A DNA stretch of 64,000 nt from Tissierellia bacterium (GTDB taxonomy: Bacteria > Bacillota > Clostridia > Tissierellales > Tepidimicrobiaceae). This document shows positions 15,573 through 26,449 of this stretch, in pieces; within the stretch, counting starts at the first letter, position 1; every line of letters begins with the position of its first letter. Position numbers and translations under genes: made by a program. Location of the stretch: positions 49,950-113,949 of the forward strand of contig JAAYHX010000015.1 of assembly GCA_012735215.1 (NCBI GenBank). Reading direction: 5' to 3'. The notes below the pieces were generated by a model, which saw nothing but the letters and a program-made list of their open reading frames with translations, was not told where the DNA came from and ran no database searches.

Positions 15573-16193
15573 ATGGACCAAAATACGAGAAAGCATTTTA
15601 AGAGAAGGCTAATGGAAGAGAAGAAGAGAATATTAAGTATTATTAATAAAAGGGACAATACAGAGGAATTTGGGGCTATGGATGAATACTATACTGAATT
15701 GTCAGCTTATGATAATCATCCAGCTGATATAGGAACAGAAATGTTTATGATGGAACAGGATAGAGGAGTAAAGAGTAAGTTCAACAATATCCTATATGAG
15801 ATAGATAAATCATTAGAAGATATTGATAGAGGCAAATATGGAGTATGTGAATCCTGTAATAAGGAAATAGACCAGGAAAGATTAGAACTAATTCCTTATT
15901 TGAAACTATGTATTGATTGTTCAAATAAGAAAATTCCTCTTATGGATAAGATGGATTTTAGACCTGAAGAAGAAGGTAGCATTAGCCCTTTTTCTAATTA
16001 CAAAAATAGAAAGGACATAAATGCCTTTGACAGGGAAGACAGTTATCAGGAAGTAGCAAGATACAACAAGGTTGATAATGACCCTTCTCATAGTACAGGA
16101 GATCTTATGGGAGTCATTGATGAAGAGAATAGTGGGGCTGTAGAAGATGTTGAGAAGATTTCAAAAGAGTATTATGACCAAACATTAAAGTAA
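15573..16193 (+). CDS. yteA: TraR/DksA-type zinc finger protein, YteA family
   Basis: The protein has an N-terminal coiled-coil half and a C4 zinc finger (CESC near residue 92 and CIDC near residue 113), as in DksA/TraR relatives. The stretch AYDNHPADIGTEMFMMEQD marks the YteA family, found in spore formers. The conserved acidic residues that let DksA act on RNA polymerase cannot be judged here, so a transcriptional role is only possible. GGAGGTAGC precedes the ATG at 15573. It is followed by its own terminator, then lspA. Confidence 0.88.
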   Translation: MDQNTRKHFKRRLMEEKKRILSIINKRDNTEEFGAMDEYYTELSAYDNHPADIGTEMFMMEQDRGVKSKFNNILYEIDKSLEDIDRGKYGVCESCNKEIDQERLELIPYLKLCIDCSNKKIPLMDKMDFRPEEEGSISPFSNYKNRKDINAFDREDSYQEVARYNKVDNDPSHSTGDLMGVIDEENSGAVEDVEKISKEYYDQTLK

Positions 16194-16195
16194 GC

Positions 16196-16235
16196 TGTAA
16201 GACTTTTCATGGATATGTTCATGAAAAGTCTTACA
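16196..16235 (+). terminator. Terminator of yteA
   Basis: A perfect 16-bp stem (16196-16211 and 16220-16235) with an 8-base loop is followed by TTTTTAT. Confidence 0.9.
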
Positions 16236-16317
16236 TTTTTATATGGCCCTATGTTGTAATAAGTCATATTATGGCTTAAAATATTATTATGACTAAGTAT
16301 AAAAGGAGGATATATAT

Positions 16318-16773
16318 TTGCTATTTGCTATACCAATAATCATCATATTAATTGATCAAATAACTAAGTTTTTAGCTGTAGGACATTTACAAGGGAAGGA
16401 ACCTATTGTAATAATCGACAACTTTTTAAGATTTCATTATGTGGAAAACTACGGTGCAGCTTTTGGCATGCTAAATAACAAGAGAGTATTTTTTATTATC
16501 GTTACAACTATAGTCATAATAAGCATTATTTTTTTCTTATTTAGATACTACAGTGGCCTTAGCATACGTATAAAAATTGCACTGGCTATGCTATTAGGTG
16601 GAGCAATAGGAAATCTAATAGACAGGGTAAGGCTAGGGTATGTAATTGATTTTATTAGCGTTAGACTTCCTGGCGGATATCATTTTCCTGTATTCAATAT
16701 TGCAGATTCCTTTATAGTTATCAGCACTAGCCTAATTATGATAATCATATTGACCAGTGAACTAGAAAGATGA
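16318..16773 (+). CDS. lspA: Lipoprotein signal peptidase (signal peptidase II)
   Basis: LspA is the membrane aspartyl protease that removes signal peptides from prolipoproteins after lipid attachment. The 151 residues have four hydrophobic segments and the family motifs VENYGAAFGML, GNLIDRVRLGYVIDF and FNIADSFI, the last two holding the catalytic aspartates. The start is TTG 16318, 8 bases after AGGAGGAT. It heads the run lspA-rluD-pyrR, with 9 bases to rluD. The phosphoesterase lipoprotein at 2899-4242 would be one of its substrates. Confidence 0.95.
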   Translation: MLFAIPIIIILIDQITKFLAVGHLQGKEPIVIIDNFLRFHYVENYGAAFGMLNNKRVFFIIVTTIVIISIIFFLFRYYSGLSIRIKIALAMLLGGAIGNLIDRVRLGYVIDFISVRLPGGYHFPVFNIADSFIVISTSLIMIIILTSELER

Positions 16774-16782
16774 GGGAGTTTT

Positions 16783-17700
16783 ATGGATTATTTCGAAATA
16801 CAAGTGAAAGATGATGAGGGGATAAGGCTTGATTCCTATGTTACAGAAAAAGTAGAAGATGTTTCTCGATCCTATGCGTCAAATCTAATTAAGGAAGGCT
16901 TAATACTAGTAAATGGGGAGAAGAAAAAGCCCAAATACATAGTCAAAGCAGGGGATATAATACAGATACAGTTGCCTGTAAAGGAAAGCTTGGAACCTGT
17001 GGCTGAGGAAATACCATTAGATATTGTTTATGAGGACAAGGATATATTAATTGTAAATAAGCCTAAAGGATTAGTGGTGCATCCAGCTCCAGGAAGTAAA
17101 AGTCAAACTCTAGTAAATGCCCTGTTAAATTATACTAAGGATTTGTCATCAATCAATGGCCCCATAAGACCGGGAATAGTTCATAGATTGGATAAGGATA
17201 CATCAGGGTTACTTGTTGTGGCAAAGAATAACTTGGCCCATGAAAATCTTGTTAAGCAGTTGAAAAAACACCAGATTAAAAGGGAATACATAGCTCTTGT
17301 TCATGGAGTTATTGACAGGGATAAGGCAACAATAAATGCACCTATAGGCAGACATCCAAGGGATAGGATTAAAATGGCGGTGACCAACATAAATAGCAAG
17401 GAAGCAATAACCCATTATACGGTTTTAGAAAGATATGATGATTACACTTATGTAGAGCTTTCCTTAGAAACTGGGAGGACTCATCAAATAAGAGTCCATA
17501 TGGCATATATTAATCACCCAGTAGTAGGAGACCCCTTATATACCCGTAGAAAAAATGAATTTGGTATAAGAACCCAAATGCTTCATGCCAAGAAGATTGG
17601 ATTAAAGCACCCTAGCACAGGAGAGTATGTGGAGTTTGAGGCCCGGCCTCCTAAGGAGTTTAATCAAGTTATTAATCTTTTAAGAATAAGGAATAGGTAG
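16783..17700 (+). CDS. rluD: RluA/RluD family rRNA pseudouridine synthase
   Basis: The enzyme isomerises specific uridines of 23S rRNA to pseudouridine. An S4 RNA-binding domain (about residues 12-75) is followed by the catalytic domain with the signature HRLDKDTSGLLVVAK, whose Asp is the nucleophile, then GRTHQIRVHMAYINHPVVGD. The length of 305 is typical. GAGGGAG precedes the ATG. It sits between lspA and pyrR as in B. subtilis (ylyB). The exact target uridines (RluD- or YlyB-like) cannot be told from sequence alone. Confidence 0.94.
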   Translation: MDYFEIQVKDDEGIRLDSYVTEKVEDVSRSYASNLIKEGLILVNGEKKKPKYIVKAGDIIQIQLPVKESLEPVAEEIPLDIVYEDKDILIVNKPKGLVVHPAPGSKSQTLVNALLNYTKDLSSINGPIRPGIVHRLDKDTSGLLVVAKNNLAHENLVKQLKKHQIKREYIALVHGVIDRDKATINAPIGRHPRDRIKMAVTNINSKEAITHYTVLERYDDYTYVELSLETGRTHQIRVHMAYINHPVVGDPLYTRRKNEFGIRTQMLHAKKIGLKHPSTGEYVEFEARPPKEFNQVINLLRIRNR

Positions 17701-18243
<543 letters not shown>

Positions 18244-18260
<17 letters not shown>

Positions 18261-20013
18261 TGATCTTATTAATTCTTTCTTTATCTGGAGCTACAAAGAT
18301 TGTTTTGAAGTTTTCATAGATAACCATACCTGTTTTTGCATCCTTTGGTTTTTTTACATTCTTCCTTTCAGTATAGTCTACTGGCACCTGGTTTGAGTCT
18401 TTTCCTTTGCTATAATAAGCTGCTAATAGGGCAGCTTCTAATAGCGTATTTTCTGGAACCTTTTTACCTTCAGCTTTTACAATTACATGGCTTCCAGGCA
18501 TCTTTTGAACGTGGAACCACAGATCATCTTTTTTAGCCATTTTTAAGGTCAACATATCATTTTGCCTATTGTTTTTTCCAACATATATATGAAAACCATC
18601 GGATGAAATAAAGTGGTGAGGTTTTGATTCTTTGCTTGCTTTATTTTTGTATATTTTTCCTTTAAAGTAACCTTCCTTAATTAACTCTTCTTTAATTTCT
18701 TCTAATTCTATAACTTCAGTACAGTTATCTATACTGTTCAATACATTTTCTAGATATTCAATTTCCTTTTCTGTTTCAGGTATTTGGCTTAATAATAATT
18801 TGTGAGCATTTTTGAGTTTAGTGTATCTTTTATAATACATTTGAGCATTTTCAGAAGGAGATAACTTTTTATCCAAGGATACCTTAATTTTTTCCAAATT
18901 TTCATTGTAGAAGTTTTCTAGTTCCACTTCTTCTAGACCTTTTTCTATTCTATATAGATTTGCCGAAATTAGGTCAGCGTATATCTTATACTTTTCCCTT
19001 TTTTCGCTATCTAATAGCTCTTGTTTTTGCTTTGAAAGTTTATTTAGAGACCTTTCTAGTTTTACTTGGATTGCTTTTCTCATTGATTGAGATTTTTGAT
19101 GAATCCTATCTAATTTGTCATTAACGGCATAATAGTCATCTAAAATTTGATTTATGGTTTCCAAGTGGATCTTGTTATTATTGCCGAACTGCTTGATATC
19201 CAAACAATAGAAATCTCTAAAGTCTTCACTATACTCCCTTTTTATAAGAGTTGGCTGGAAGCTTTCAATCTTAATCTTATGAACTATATCTGCAAATGTG
19301 GCAAAGAGTCTTTCAATATCTTTTTCTGATAAAGTACCTATTGGCCTATCTATATCTACAACAGATAAATAACATATTTCTTTGCTTATGAGTGGGCTTA
19401 AGCCCATATAGTTTTTATAGAAGAATTTGTATATTTTTTCATTCCTATCCTGTTTGTTAATTAGGCTGTAAAATTCATCTTCATTAGTTATTAATGGATT
19501 TATTTTTTCATCCTGTTTTGGTAGGATATAGCTAGCACCAGGCAGTACTTCTCTAATTCTACTTATAGCTGAAGTTACTCTCTTAATAGAGTCTATAATC
19601 TTTGAGGATCCAATATCCATCAATATTATGTTGCTGTGTTTACCCATTATTTCTATAACAAGCCTTTTAATAACAACCTTGCCTAGTTCATCGATAGAAG
19701 AAAAGTCAATAAAAATAATTCTATCCAATTGGAACTGTTCTATATTTTGAATTATTCCACCTGTTAGGTGCTTTCTTAATAACATGCAAAACATAGGAGG
19801 AGTAGGTGGATTTTCTTTTGAATATCTGGTAAGATGTATTCTGGGGTTGCTGCTGTTTGCTGATATTAACAGTTTATAGGTATTTCCTTTATTATATATA
19901 TTAAATATTATTTCATCCTTTTCAGGTTGATATATCTTATCAACTTTACCACCTAATAGGGTCATATTTAATTCTTTAACAATACTTTTAGTAACTATTC
20001 CATCTATTGCCAT
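18244..20013 (-). CDS. rqcH: RqcH, NFACT-family ribosome quality control protein
   Basis: RqcH binds stalled 50S subunits and adds C-terminal alanine tails that mark the nascent chain for degradation; relatives were first described as fibronectin-binding proteins. The 589 residues hold the NFACT-N domain (MAIDGIVTKSIVKELN), a long central coiled coil (about 290-430) and the NFACT-R domain with DLWFHVQKMPGSHVIVK. ATG 20013 is chosen, 6 bases after GGAGG. It is a single gene, convergent with pyrR and divergent from yicC. YlmH, a possible partner, is encoded upstream at 13873. Confidence 0.94.
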
Positions 20014-20153
20014 CTTCAACCTCCGCTAATTATGATACTTGAATTATACCACAAAATATATTAAGAAATTGTAATAAATTATAGACTAAAAAGCTTATTA
20101 TGTCTAATATTATTTTGTAAAATCTTTTTATATATTTATTGAATTCCTATAGT

Positions 20154-20182
20154 TTGACAATGAAGGGCAGTATGATTAAGAT
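20154..20182 (+). promoter_or_regulatory. Sigma-A type promoter of the yicC operon
   Basis: TTGACA (20154-20159) and TAAGAT (20177-20182) are separated by 17 bases, directly before the yicC ribosome binding site. Transcription would start near 20189, so the leader is short. Confidence 0.65.
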
Positions 20183-20204
20183 TAATTATTAGGAGCTGAT
20201 GTAA

Positions 20205-21086
20205 ATGATTAAAAGCATGACTGGTTTTGGAAGGGGAGAAAACTCAGATAGCATACATAATTTCAATGTAGAAGTAAAAACTGTTAATCACAGATATAAT
20301 GATATAATAATCAGGATGCCTAAGCATCTTCTATATTTGGAGGAAAAAATTAAGAAATGCATAAAGATGTTTATCAGTAGAGGAAGGGTTGAAGTCTATA
20401 TAAATCTTGAGTATTTGGATGATTCAATCATAGAGGTAAATGTTAATACTCCTTTAGCCATGGCGTATAAAAAAGGATTAGAAAACATCATCAGTCAGTT
20501 AGGAATAGAGGATGATATAAAGCTTTCCCATTTGATGACTTTACCCGAAATTATTAAGACTGAGCGTAAGGATATTGATGAAGATATTGTATGGAACTGC
20601 TTATCAAAAGCACTAGAAGTTGCCCTTAAAAATGTTGTAAACATGAGAAAGAAGGAAGGCTTAGAGTTAAAAAAAGATTTAACAGTTCAAATGGAAAAAC
20701 TAGAGGATTCAATAAATAATATAGAAACTAGAGCTCCATTAGTTGTGATAGAATACAAGGGAAAGTTAAAGGAAAGAGTTGCAGAACTAATGGATGAGGG
20801 TCTAGAACTAGATGAGGATAGGCTGAATTATGAGGTTGTTCTTTTCGCAGATAAAAGCGATATAAATGAAGAAGTGGTTAGATTTAAAAGCCATATAAAA
20901 CAGTTCTATAACAGTTTAGAACAGGATGGCCCAGTCGGGAGAAAACTAGACTTTATAATTCAAGAAATGAATAGAGAAGTTAACACCATAGGCTCAAAAG
21001 CCAATGATTTAGAAATAATAAACAATGTGGTGGATATAAAAAGCCAGTTGGAAAAAATAAGAGAACAGGTTCAAAATATTGAATAA
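20205..21086 (+). CDS. yicC: YicC/YloC family endoribonuclease
   Basis: YicC-family proteins are endoribonucleases that cut RNA near the 3' end of certain transcripts. The 293 residues show the N-terminal signature [25 protein letters not shown] and the C-terminal block [21 protein letters not shown], all strongly conserved. The gene opens the operon yicC-remA-gmk-rpoZ-coaBC-priA, as in many Firmicutes. AGGAG lies upstream of the ATG. Confidence 0.95.
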   Translation: MIKSMTGFGRGENSDSIHNFNVEVKTVNHRYNDIIIRMPKHLLYLEEKIKKCIKMFISRGRVEVYINLEYLDDSIIEVNVNTPLAMAYKKGLENIISQLGIEDDIKLSHLMTLPEIIKTERKDIDEDIVWNCLSKALEVALKNVVNMRKKEGLELKKDLTVQMEKLEDSINNIETRAPLVVIEYKGKLKERVAELMDEGLELDEDRLNYEVVLFADKSDINEEVVRFKSHIKQFYNSLEQDGPVGRKLDFIIQEMNREVNTIGSKANDLEIINNVVDIKSQLEKIREQVQNIE

Positions 21087-21103
21087 AACAAGGAGGTTAT
21101 ATA

Positions 21104-21355
21104 ATGACTTTACAATTAATCAATATAGGATTTGGAAATATTGTATCAGCAAATAGAATTATTGCTATAGTTAGTCCAGAATCAGCTCCAATTAAAAGAA
21201 TGATCCAAGAGGCTAGAGATAATGGTATATTGATTGATGCTACTTATGGAAGAAGAACTCGTGCTGTAATAATTACTGACAGCAATCATATTATATTATC
21301 AGCTGTTCAACCAGAAACAGTAGCTCAAAGAGTAAATGGCAAATCAAACGAATAG
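21104..21355 (+). CDS. remA: RemA/DUF370 family DNA-binding regulator
   Basis: RemA is a small DNA-binding protein that activates matrix and osmoprotection genes in B. subtilis; in Clostridia the family is broad and its targets are less known. The 83 residues carry the family core [18 protein letters not shown] and [20 protein letters not shown]. It lies between yicC and gmk, the usual place for this family. AGGAGG precedes the ATG at 21104. Confidence 0.93.
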   Translation: MTLQLINIGFGNIVSANRIIAIVSPESAPIKRMIQEARDNGILIDATYGRRTRAVIITDSNHIILSAVQPETVAQRVNGKSNE

Positions 21356-21377
21356 GACAAAAGGTAGGGATAAAAAT

Positions 21378-21983
21378 ATGACAAAAGGTTTTTTGCTAGT
21401 TATATCAGGACCTTCGGGCAGTGGGAAAGGGACAGTTTGCAGAAGATTACTAGAGAGAAATAAGGATTTGATCTTTTCCATATCTGCTACTACCAGGAAA
21501 GCCAGAAGAGGAGAAATTGATGGAGTTAATTATTTTTTTGTAGATGAGAAAACATTTGATAAAATGGCAGCAGATGGAGAACTATTAGAATACGCTTTAG
21601 TTCACGGAAATAAGTATGGTACTCCAAAAAAATTTGTACTTGATCAAGTTAATAAAGGAGAAATTGTTATATTAGAGATAGATGTACAAGGAGCACTACA
21701 AGTAAAAGAATTATTTGATGAAGCAGTTTTTGTATTTTTACTACCACCCAGTATGAAAGAGTTAAAAAATCGAATACTTAAAAGAGGCACAGAGAGTAAA
21801 GAGGATATAGATATAAGACTAAGCAATGCAATTGATGAATTAAAGCTGGCCTACAAATATGATTATGTTGTTATGAATGATGATGTTGATGTAGCTGTAG
21901 AAAATATTGAAGCTATAATAAAGGCTGAAAAATTAAGAGTAAATAGGTCACAAAACATATTAGATAATATAATAAATGTTTAG
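21378..21983 (+). CDS. gmk: Guanylate kinase
   Basis: Gmk phosphorylates GMP to GDP. Walker A is GPSGSGKGTV near residue 9; the GMP-binding stretch includes SATTRKARRGEIDGVNYFF and ALVHGNKYGTPK. The length of 201 is typical. ATG 21378 is preferred over an upstream in-frame codon because the resulting N-terminus (MTKGFLLVISGPSGSGKG) matches the family. The remA stop overlaps the upstream region. Confidence 0.97.
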   Translation: MTKGFLLVISGPSGSGKGTVCRRLLERNKDLIFSISATTRKARRGEIDGVNYFFVDEKTFDKMAADGELLEYALVHGNKYGTPKKFVLDQVNKGEIVILEIDVQGALQVKELFDEAVFVFLLPPSMKELKNRILKRGTESKEDIDIRLSNAIDELKLAYKYDYVVMNDDVDVAVENIEAIIKAEKLRVNRSQNILDNIINV

Positions 21984-21993
21984 GAGGTCGATT

Positions 21994-22203
21994 ATGTATA
22001 TACCATCTCTTAATGAATTAGCAAAGGTTGGAGATAGCAGATATACTTTGGCAGTTCTAACTGCTAAAAGGTCTAGACAGATCATAGAAGGTTCCAAACC
22101 TTTAATTAAAACAAATTCTACAAAACCTGTAAGTATTGCTTTGGAAGAAATAGTTTCCCAGAAGGTTACCTATATTAGAAACAGCGGTAAGGATATAAAG
22201 TAG
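21994..22203 (+). CDS. rpoZ: DNA-directed RNA polymerase omega subunit
   Basis: Omega helps assemble RNA polymerase by folding beta-prime. The 69 residues carry the conserved block RYTLAVLTAKRSRQI, followed by the helix KPVSIALEEI. The ATG at 21994 follows AGGAGG, giving a start (MYIPSLNELAK) that fits the family. It is 10 bases after gmk and 8 before coaBC, so it is clearly within the operon. Confidence 0.94.
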   Translation: MYIPSLNELAKVGDSRYTLAVLTAKRSRQIIEGSKPLIKTNSTKPVSIALEEIVSQKVTYIRNSGKDIK

Positions 22204-22211
22204 GTGATAAA

Positions 22212-23420
22212 ATGCTAAAGAATAAAAATGTGATAGTAGGTGTAAGTGGTGGGATCGCTGCATATAAGGCTGCTGATTTGGTTAGCCGGTTGAAAAAACA
22301 ACATGCCAATGTAGATGTGATTATGACTGAAAATGCAGCAAAATTTATATCTCCTCTTACATTTCAGACACTTGCAATAAACCCTGTTTACGTTGACATG
22401 TTTGCAGAGCCAAAGCACTTTGATGTGGAACATATTTCTCTAGCCAAGAAGGCAGATGTATTTATAATCGCTCCTGCCACTGCCAATATAATAGGTAAAA
22501 TAGCCAATGGAATTGCAGATGACTTGCTTACTACCACCATAATGGCTACAACATCAAAAGTAATATTTGCTCCTGCTATGAATACAAATATGTACCTGAA
22601 CCCTATTGTGCAAAAAAACATGAGCTATTTAAAGGAATTAGGCTATGAATTCATAGAACCAGGAACAGGCCTACTTGCCTGTCAAGACTATGGACCGGGT
22701 AGAATGGCAGAGCCTGCCGATATTGTTGAACATATAATTCAAAGCTTTGTTAAGAAAGATTTGGAAGGAAAGAAAATCGTTGTTACTGCAGGTCCTACTA
22801 TAGAACCTTTAGATCCAGTTAGATATGTAACTAATCATTCTAGCGGTAAAATGGGATATAGTATTGCTAAGGTAGCCAAAGATAGGGGTGCTGAGGTAGT
22901 CCTTATAACTGGACCAACCCACTTGGAGCCTCCAAAAGGAGTAAGGGTTGTGAGAGTAAATACTACCCTGGATATGTTTGATGCAGTAGAAAAAGAGTTT
23001 GATTCCTGCCAAGTTCTTATTAAAGCGGCAGCCCCTTTAGACTTTAGACCAGATAAGGTTAGTGATGTTAAGATAAAGAAAGATGATGGGGAAAACGATC
23101 AACTAAACATAAGATATATAAAAAATCCTGATATTGCTGAGTACTTTGGTAGAATAAAAGAAGACAGGATAGTTGTTGGTTTTGCTGCCGAAACAGATAA
23201 CCTAATTGACTATGCTAAGAAGAAGCTAAAGAAGAAAAACTTGGATTTTATTGTAGCTAACAACATTTTAAAAGAAGGAGCAGGTTTTAAAGGGGATACT
23301 AATATAGTTACTATTATAGATAAGGACGAAAACATAATCGATTATCCAGTTATGGATAAAGACAAAGTTGCACAGCTTATATTAGATAAAGTAAAATATA
23401 TATTAGACACGAAAAGCTAG
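22212..23420 (+). CDS. coaBC: Bifunctional phosphopantothenoylcysteine decarboxylase/synthase
   Basis: CoaBC joins cysteine to 4'-phosphopantothenate (CoaB) and decarboxylates the product (CoaC) on the way to coenzyme A. The FMN-dependent CoaC half (1-185) contains GVSGGIAAYKAADLV, the catalytic His in the stretch DVEHISLAK, and PAMNTNMY. The CoaB half begins at GKKIVVTAGPT with a Rossmann fold and has the KNPDI signature. The 402-residue length is normal. coaD, a later step of the pathway, is at 41707. Confidence 0.96.
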   Translation: MLKNKNVIVGVSGGIAAYKAADLVSRLKKQHANVDVIMTENAAKFISPLTFQTLAINPVYVDMFAEPKHFDVEHISLAKKADVFIIAPATANIIGKIANGIADDLLTTTIMATTSKVIFAPAMNTNMYLNPIVQKNMSYLKELGYEFIEPGTGLLACQDYGPGRMAEPADIVEHIIQSFVKKDLEGKKIVVTAGPTIEPLDPVRYVTNHSSGKMGYSIAKVAKDRGAEVVLITGPTHLEPPKGVRVVRVNTTLDMFDAVEKEFDSCQVLIKAAAPLDFRPDKVSDVKIKKDDGENDQLNIRYIKNPDIAEYFGRIKEDRIVVGFAAETDNLIDYAKKKLKKKNLDFIVANNILKEGAGFKGDTNIVTIIDKDENIIDYPVMDKDKVAQLILDKVKYILDTKS

Positions 23421-23440
23421 ACAAGTCTTTCTAGCTTTTC
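23411..23440 (+). terminator. Hairpin after coaBC, weak terminator
   Basis: A perfect 10-bp stem (23411-23420 and 23431-23440) with a 10-base loop includes the coaBC stop. Only ATATTT follows, so it may reduce rather than stop transcription into priA. Confidence 0.55.
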
Positions 23441-23473
23441 ATATTTGTCTAATAATTTAAAGGATTGATACTG

Positions 23474-25951
23474 ATGGATAGAAAATACGCTCAGGTTATA
23501 ATAGATAGCAAATCATCAAGTACAGATAGGCCTTATACCTATATTATTGAACCCCATATGGTAGAGGATATTCAAGTGGGTATGAGAGTTCTAGTCCCTT
23601 TCGGAAGAGGTAACAGGGTAATAAAAGGACTAGTGATCGATATTAAGGATTCTGTTGAAAGCAATTACCAACTAAAAAGCATAATAGATACTATAGATGG
23701 GAAACCTCTTGTATCTAAGGATATGCTAGAGTTAAGTTTTTGGATGGCCAAGCAGTATTTATGTTCATATACAGATGCCTTAAAAACAGTACTTCCCCCT
23801 GGTGATTTCAAAGAAGTAATAACTTATGTAATCAAATTAAATAATCCCTTACCTGATAGAGGTTTAACTTGTTCGGAAAAGGACATTTTAGAACTAATAG
23901 ATGAGCATAAGGGGAAAATCGAGTTAGAGATAATTAAGAGTACTTTGAATAATCGAAGTGTAAACAAGGATATTAAGAAATTAGAGGATCTGGGATTGGT
24001 AAAAAGTCAGTTTGAGATAAAGACCTCTATTGAAAAGAAATATGAAAAGTATATTTCATTAAGGGATAGAACAATTAGTGGTGATCAATTGTTGGATTTA
24101 GTTGGAGAAAGGAGCTATAAGCAGTTAGAAATAGGGAAGTATTTACTAACTATTGATGAGATTTCCTTGAGAGAATTAATGAATACTACTAACTGTTCCT
24201 TATCAACAGTTAAGGCTCTAGAGAGGAAAGGGATAATAAACATATATGATAGGGAAATTTATAGGAATCCTATAAATAAGGATATTAAAGCCTATAATAA
24301 ACATAAGTTAACTGATGAACAGAAGAAATGCCTAGATTCAATTTTGGAAAGTATAGACAGCAATACAGGAGTTGATGATTTTCTAATACACGGAGTTACT
24401 GGAAGTGGTAAAACAGAAATATATCTTCAATTAGTAGAGAAGATGATAGATAAGGGGAAGGATACTATTGTATTAGTACCAGAAATATCTTTAACTCCAC
24501 AGACAATTGATAGATTTGTTGGTAGATTTGGAAACAATGTAGCAGTATTACATAGTAAATTATCCTATGGTGAGAAATTTGATGAGTGGAGAAAAATAGA
24601 GGAAGGTAAGGTTAAGATAGTCATAGGGGCTCGGTCAGCAATATTTGCACCCTTTAAGAATCTAGGATTAGTTATAATAGATGAGGAACATGAATCAACT
24701 TACAAGTCCAGTATGAATCCAAAATATAATGCAATCGAGGTAGCTAAAAAAAGATGTAAACAGGTTGGAGCCTATTTAGTAAGAGGATCAGCCACTCCAT
24801 CAGTAGAAAGCTATTATCAGTGTAAAGAGAACAATATAAAGCTGCTCTCCTTAAAAAAAAGGGTCAACCAAAAAAACCTGCCAGAAATAGAAGTTATAGA
24901 CATGAGGGAGGAGTTAAATAACGGCAATAATACAATTTTTAGTAGAGCTCTATATAATTCCATAAAGAAAAACCTTATTGATAAAAAGCAAACGATCCTC
25001 TTTTTGAACAGGAGGGGGTATTCTACTTTTGTCTCCTGCAGAAAATGTGGCTATGTAATTAAATGTGATGATTGTAGTATTTCTATGACTTATCATATGA
25101 CAGACAACCTGCTTAAATGTCATTACTGTGGCTCAACAATAGGGCCTCCTAAAACATGCCCAGTTTGCAAAAGTAAGTATATTAAGTATTTTGGAGTAGG
25201 AACGGAGAAGGTAGAAGAGTATGCTAAAAAGCTATTCCCCCAGGCAGTAATCAAGAGATTAGATATGGATACCACCTCTAGAAAAGGCAGCCATGATTTA
25301 ATTCTTGATAAGATGAAGAACAATAAAATAGACATACTAATTGGGACTCAAATGATAGCCAAGGGGTTGGACTTTAAGAATGTTACCCTAGTGGGTGTAA
25401 TTGCTGCCGATACCACTTTAAATTTACCAGATTACAAGTCCTCAGAAAGAACATTTCAGCTTATAACTCAGGTAGCAGGTAGGGCTGGAAGAGGAGAGTT
25501 TGGGGGAAAGGTTATTGTTCAAACCTATAACCCTGAACACTATAGTATACAATGTGCTAAAGATTATGATTATATTGGATTCTATAATAAAGAAATACTA
25601 ATTAGGGAAGAATTTGCCTATCCACCTTTTACAAACATAATATCCATAGTTATATATGGGGAAGATAATAGCTTAGTTGCAAATAAATCTAAGGAAGTCT
25701 ATAATGTATTAATAGAAGAAATACAGAATAATAAACTTGACGAAGTATTGGAAGATATGATGGGACCATATCCAGCTCCCCTAGAAAAAATAAAGAATAA
25801 CTATAGGTATCTGATACTTATCAAATGTGGGGAAAATCACATGGATAAGTTAAGAGAAATAGTAAAATGGGTATGTATTTTCAATAAAAGAAAAGTCAAT
25901 TTTGATGGTATTAAAATTAGCATTGATATTAATCCAAGTTCAATATTATAG
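23474..25951 (+). CDS. priA: Primosomal protein N' (replication restart helicase PriA)
   Basis: PriA recognises stalled forks and loads the replicative helicase. The order is: N-terminal 3'-end binding domain (YTYIIEPHM), a winged helix, helicase with Walker [13 protein letters not shown] and the DEEH box, then a zinc region with paired cysteines ([21 protein letters not shown]) and the second helicase lobe with QVAGRAGRG. It is 825 residues. ATG 23474 is preferred to the TTG at 23465 because AAAGGA is correctly spaced from it. Confidence 0.97.
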   Translation: MDRKYAQVIIDSKSSSTDRPYTYIIEPHMVEDIQVGMRVLVPFGRGNRVIKGLVIDIKDSVESNYQLKSIIDTIDGKPLVSKDMLELSFWMAKQYLCSYTDALKTVLPPGDFKEVITYVIKLNNPLPDRGLTCSEKDILELIDEHKGKIELEIIKSTLNNRSVNKDIKKLEDLGLVKSQFEIKTSIEKKYEKYISLRDRTISGDQLLDLVGERSYKQLEIGKYLLTIDEISLRELMNTTNCSLSTVKALERKGIINIYDREIYRNPINKDIKAYNKHKLTDEQKKCLDSILESIDSNTGVDDFLIHGVTGSGKTEIYLQLVEKMIDKGKDTIVLVPEISLTPQTIDRFVGRFGNNVAVLHSKLSYGEKFDEWRKIEEGKVKIVIGARSAIFAPFKNLGLVIIDEEHESTYKSSMNPKYNAIEVAKKRCKQVGAYLVRGSATPSVESYYQCKENNIKLLSLKKRVNQKNLPEIEVIDMREELNNGNNTIFSRALYNSIKKNLIDKKQTILFLNRRGYSTFVSCRKCGYVIKCDDCSISMTYHMTDNLLKCHYCGSTIGPPKTCPVCKSKYIKYFGVGTEKVEEYAKKLFPQAVIKRLDMDTTSRKGSHDLILDKMKNNKIDILIGTQMIAKGLDFKNVTLVGVIAADTTLNLPDYKSSERTFQLITQVAGRAGRGEFGGKVIVQTYNPEHYSIQCAKDYDYIGFYNKEILIREEFAYPPFTNIISIVIYGEDNSLVANKSKEVYNVLIEEIQNNKLDEVLEDMMGPYPAPLEKIKNNYRYLILIKCGENHMDKLREIVKWVCIFNKRKVNFDGIKISIDINPSSIL

Positions 25952-25964
25952 GAGGAATAATAAT

Positions 25965-26432
25965 ATGGCAATAAGACAATTAAGATATGAAGGAGATCCA
26001 ATTCTAAGAAAGGTATCTAGAGAAGTTACTGAAATAAATGATAGGATAAGAACCCTGCTAGAGGATATGGTGGAGACCATGTATGAACATGAAGGAGTAG
26101 GTTTGGCTGCACCACAGATTGGAATTTTAAGAAGGGTTGTAGTTATAGATGTGGGAGATGGACCAATAAAACTGATAAATCCTGAAATAATAGAAAAAGA
26201 TGGGGAAAATGTTGATGTTGAAGGCTGTTTAAGCATTCCAAGTAGATCTGGTACTGTCAAAAGGCCAGAGAGGGTAAAGGTAAAATATTTAGACGAAAAT
26301 GGTGAAGTGAAGGTAATAGAAGGAAGTGGACTTTTAGCTAGGGCTCTATGTCATGAGATAGATCATTTAAATGGAATACTTTTTATAGATAAAATAATAG
26401 AAGAAGTAGAATATGAACTAGATGAACAATAG
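25965..26432 (+). CDS. def: Peptide deformylase
   Basis: Def removes the N-terminal formyl group from new proteins with a metal ion. All three motifs are present: [19 protein letters not shown] with the metal-binding Cys, and HEIDHLNG with the two metal-binding His and the catalytic Glu. The 155 residues fit type 1. ATG 25965 is chosen: AGGAGG lies about 8 bases upstream, while the frame upstream of it overlaps priA. fmt follows, so the formyl cycle is encoded together. Confidence 0.97.
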   Translation: MAIRQLRYEGDPILRKVSREVTEINDRIRTLLEDMVETMYEHEGVGLAAPQIGILRRVVVIDVGDGPIKLINPEIIEKDGENVDVEGCLSIPSRSGTVKRPERVKVKYLDENGEVKVIEGSGLLARALCHEIDHLNGILFIDKIIEEVEYELDEQ

Positions 26433-26449
26433 AGTTTTGAGGTGATATA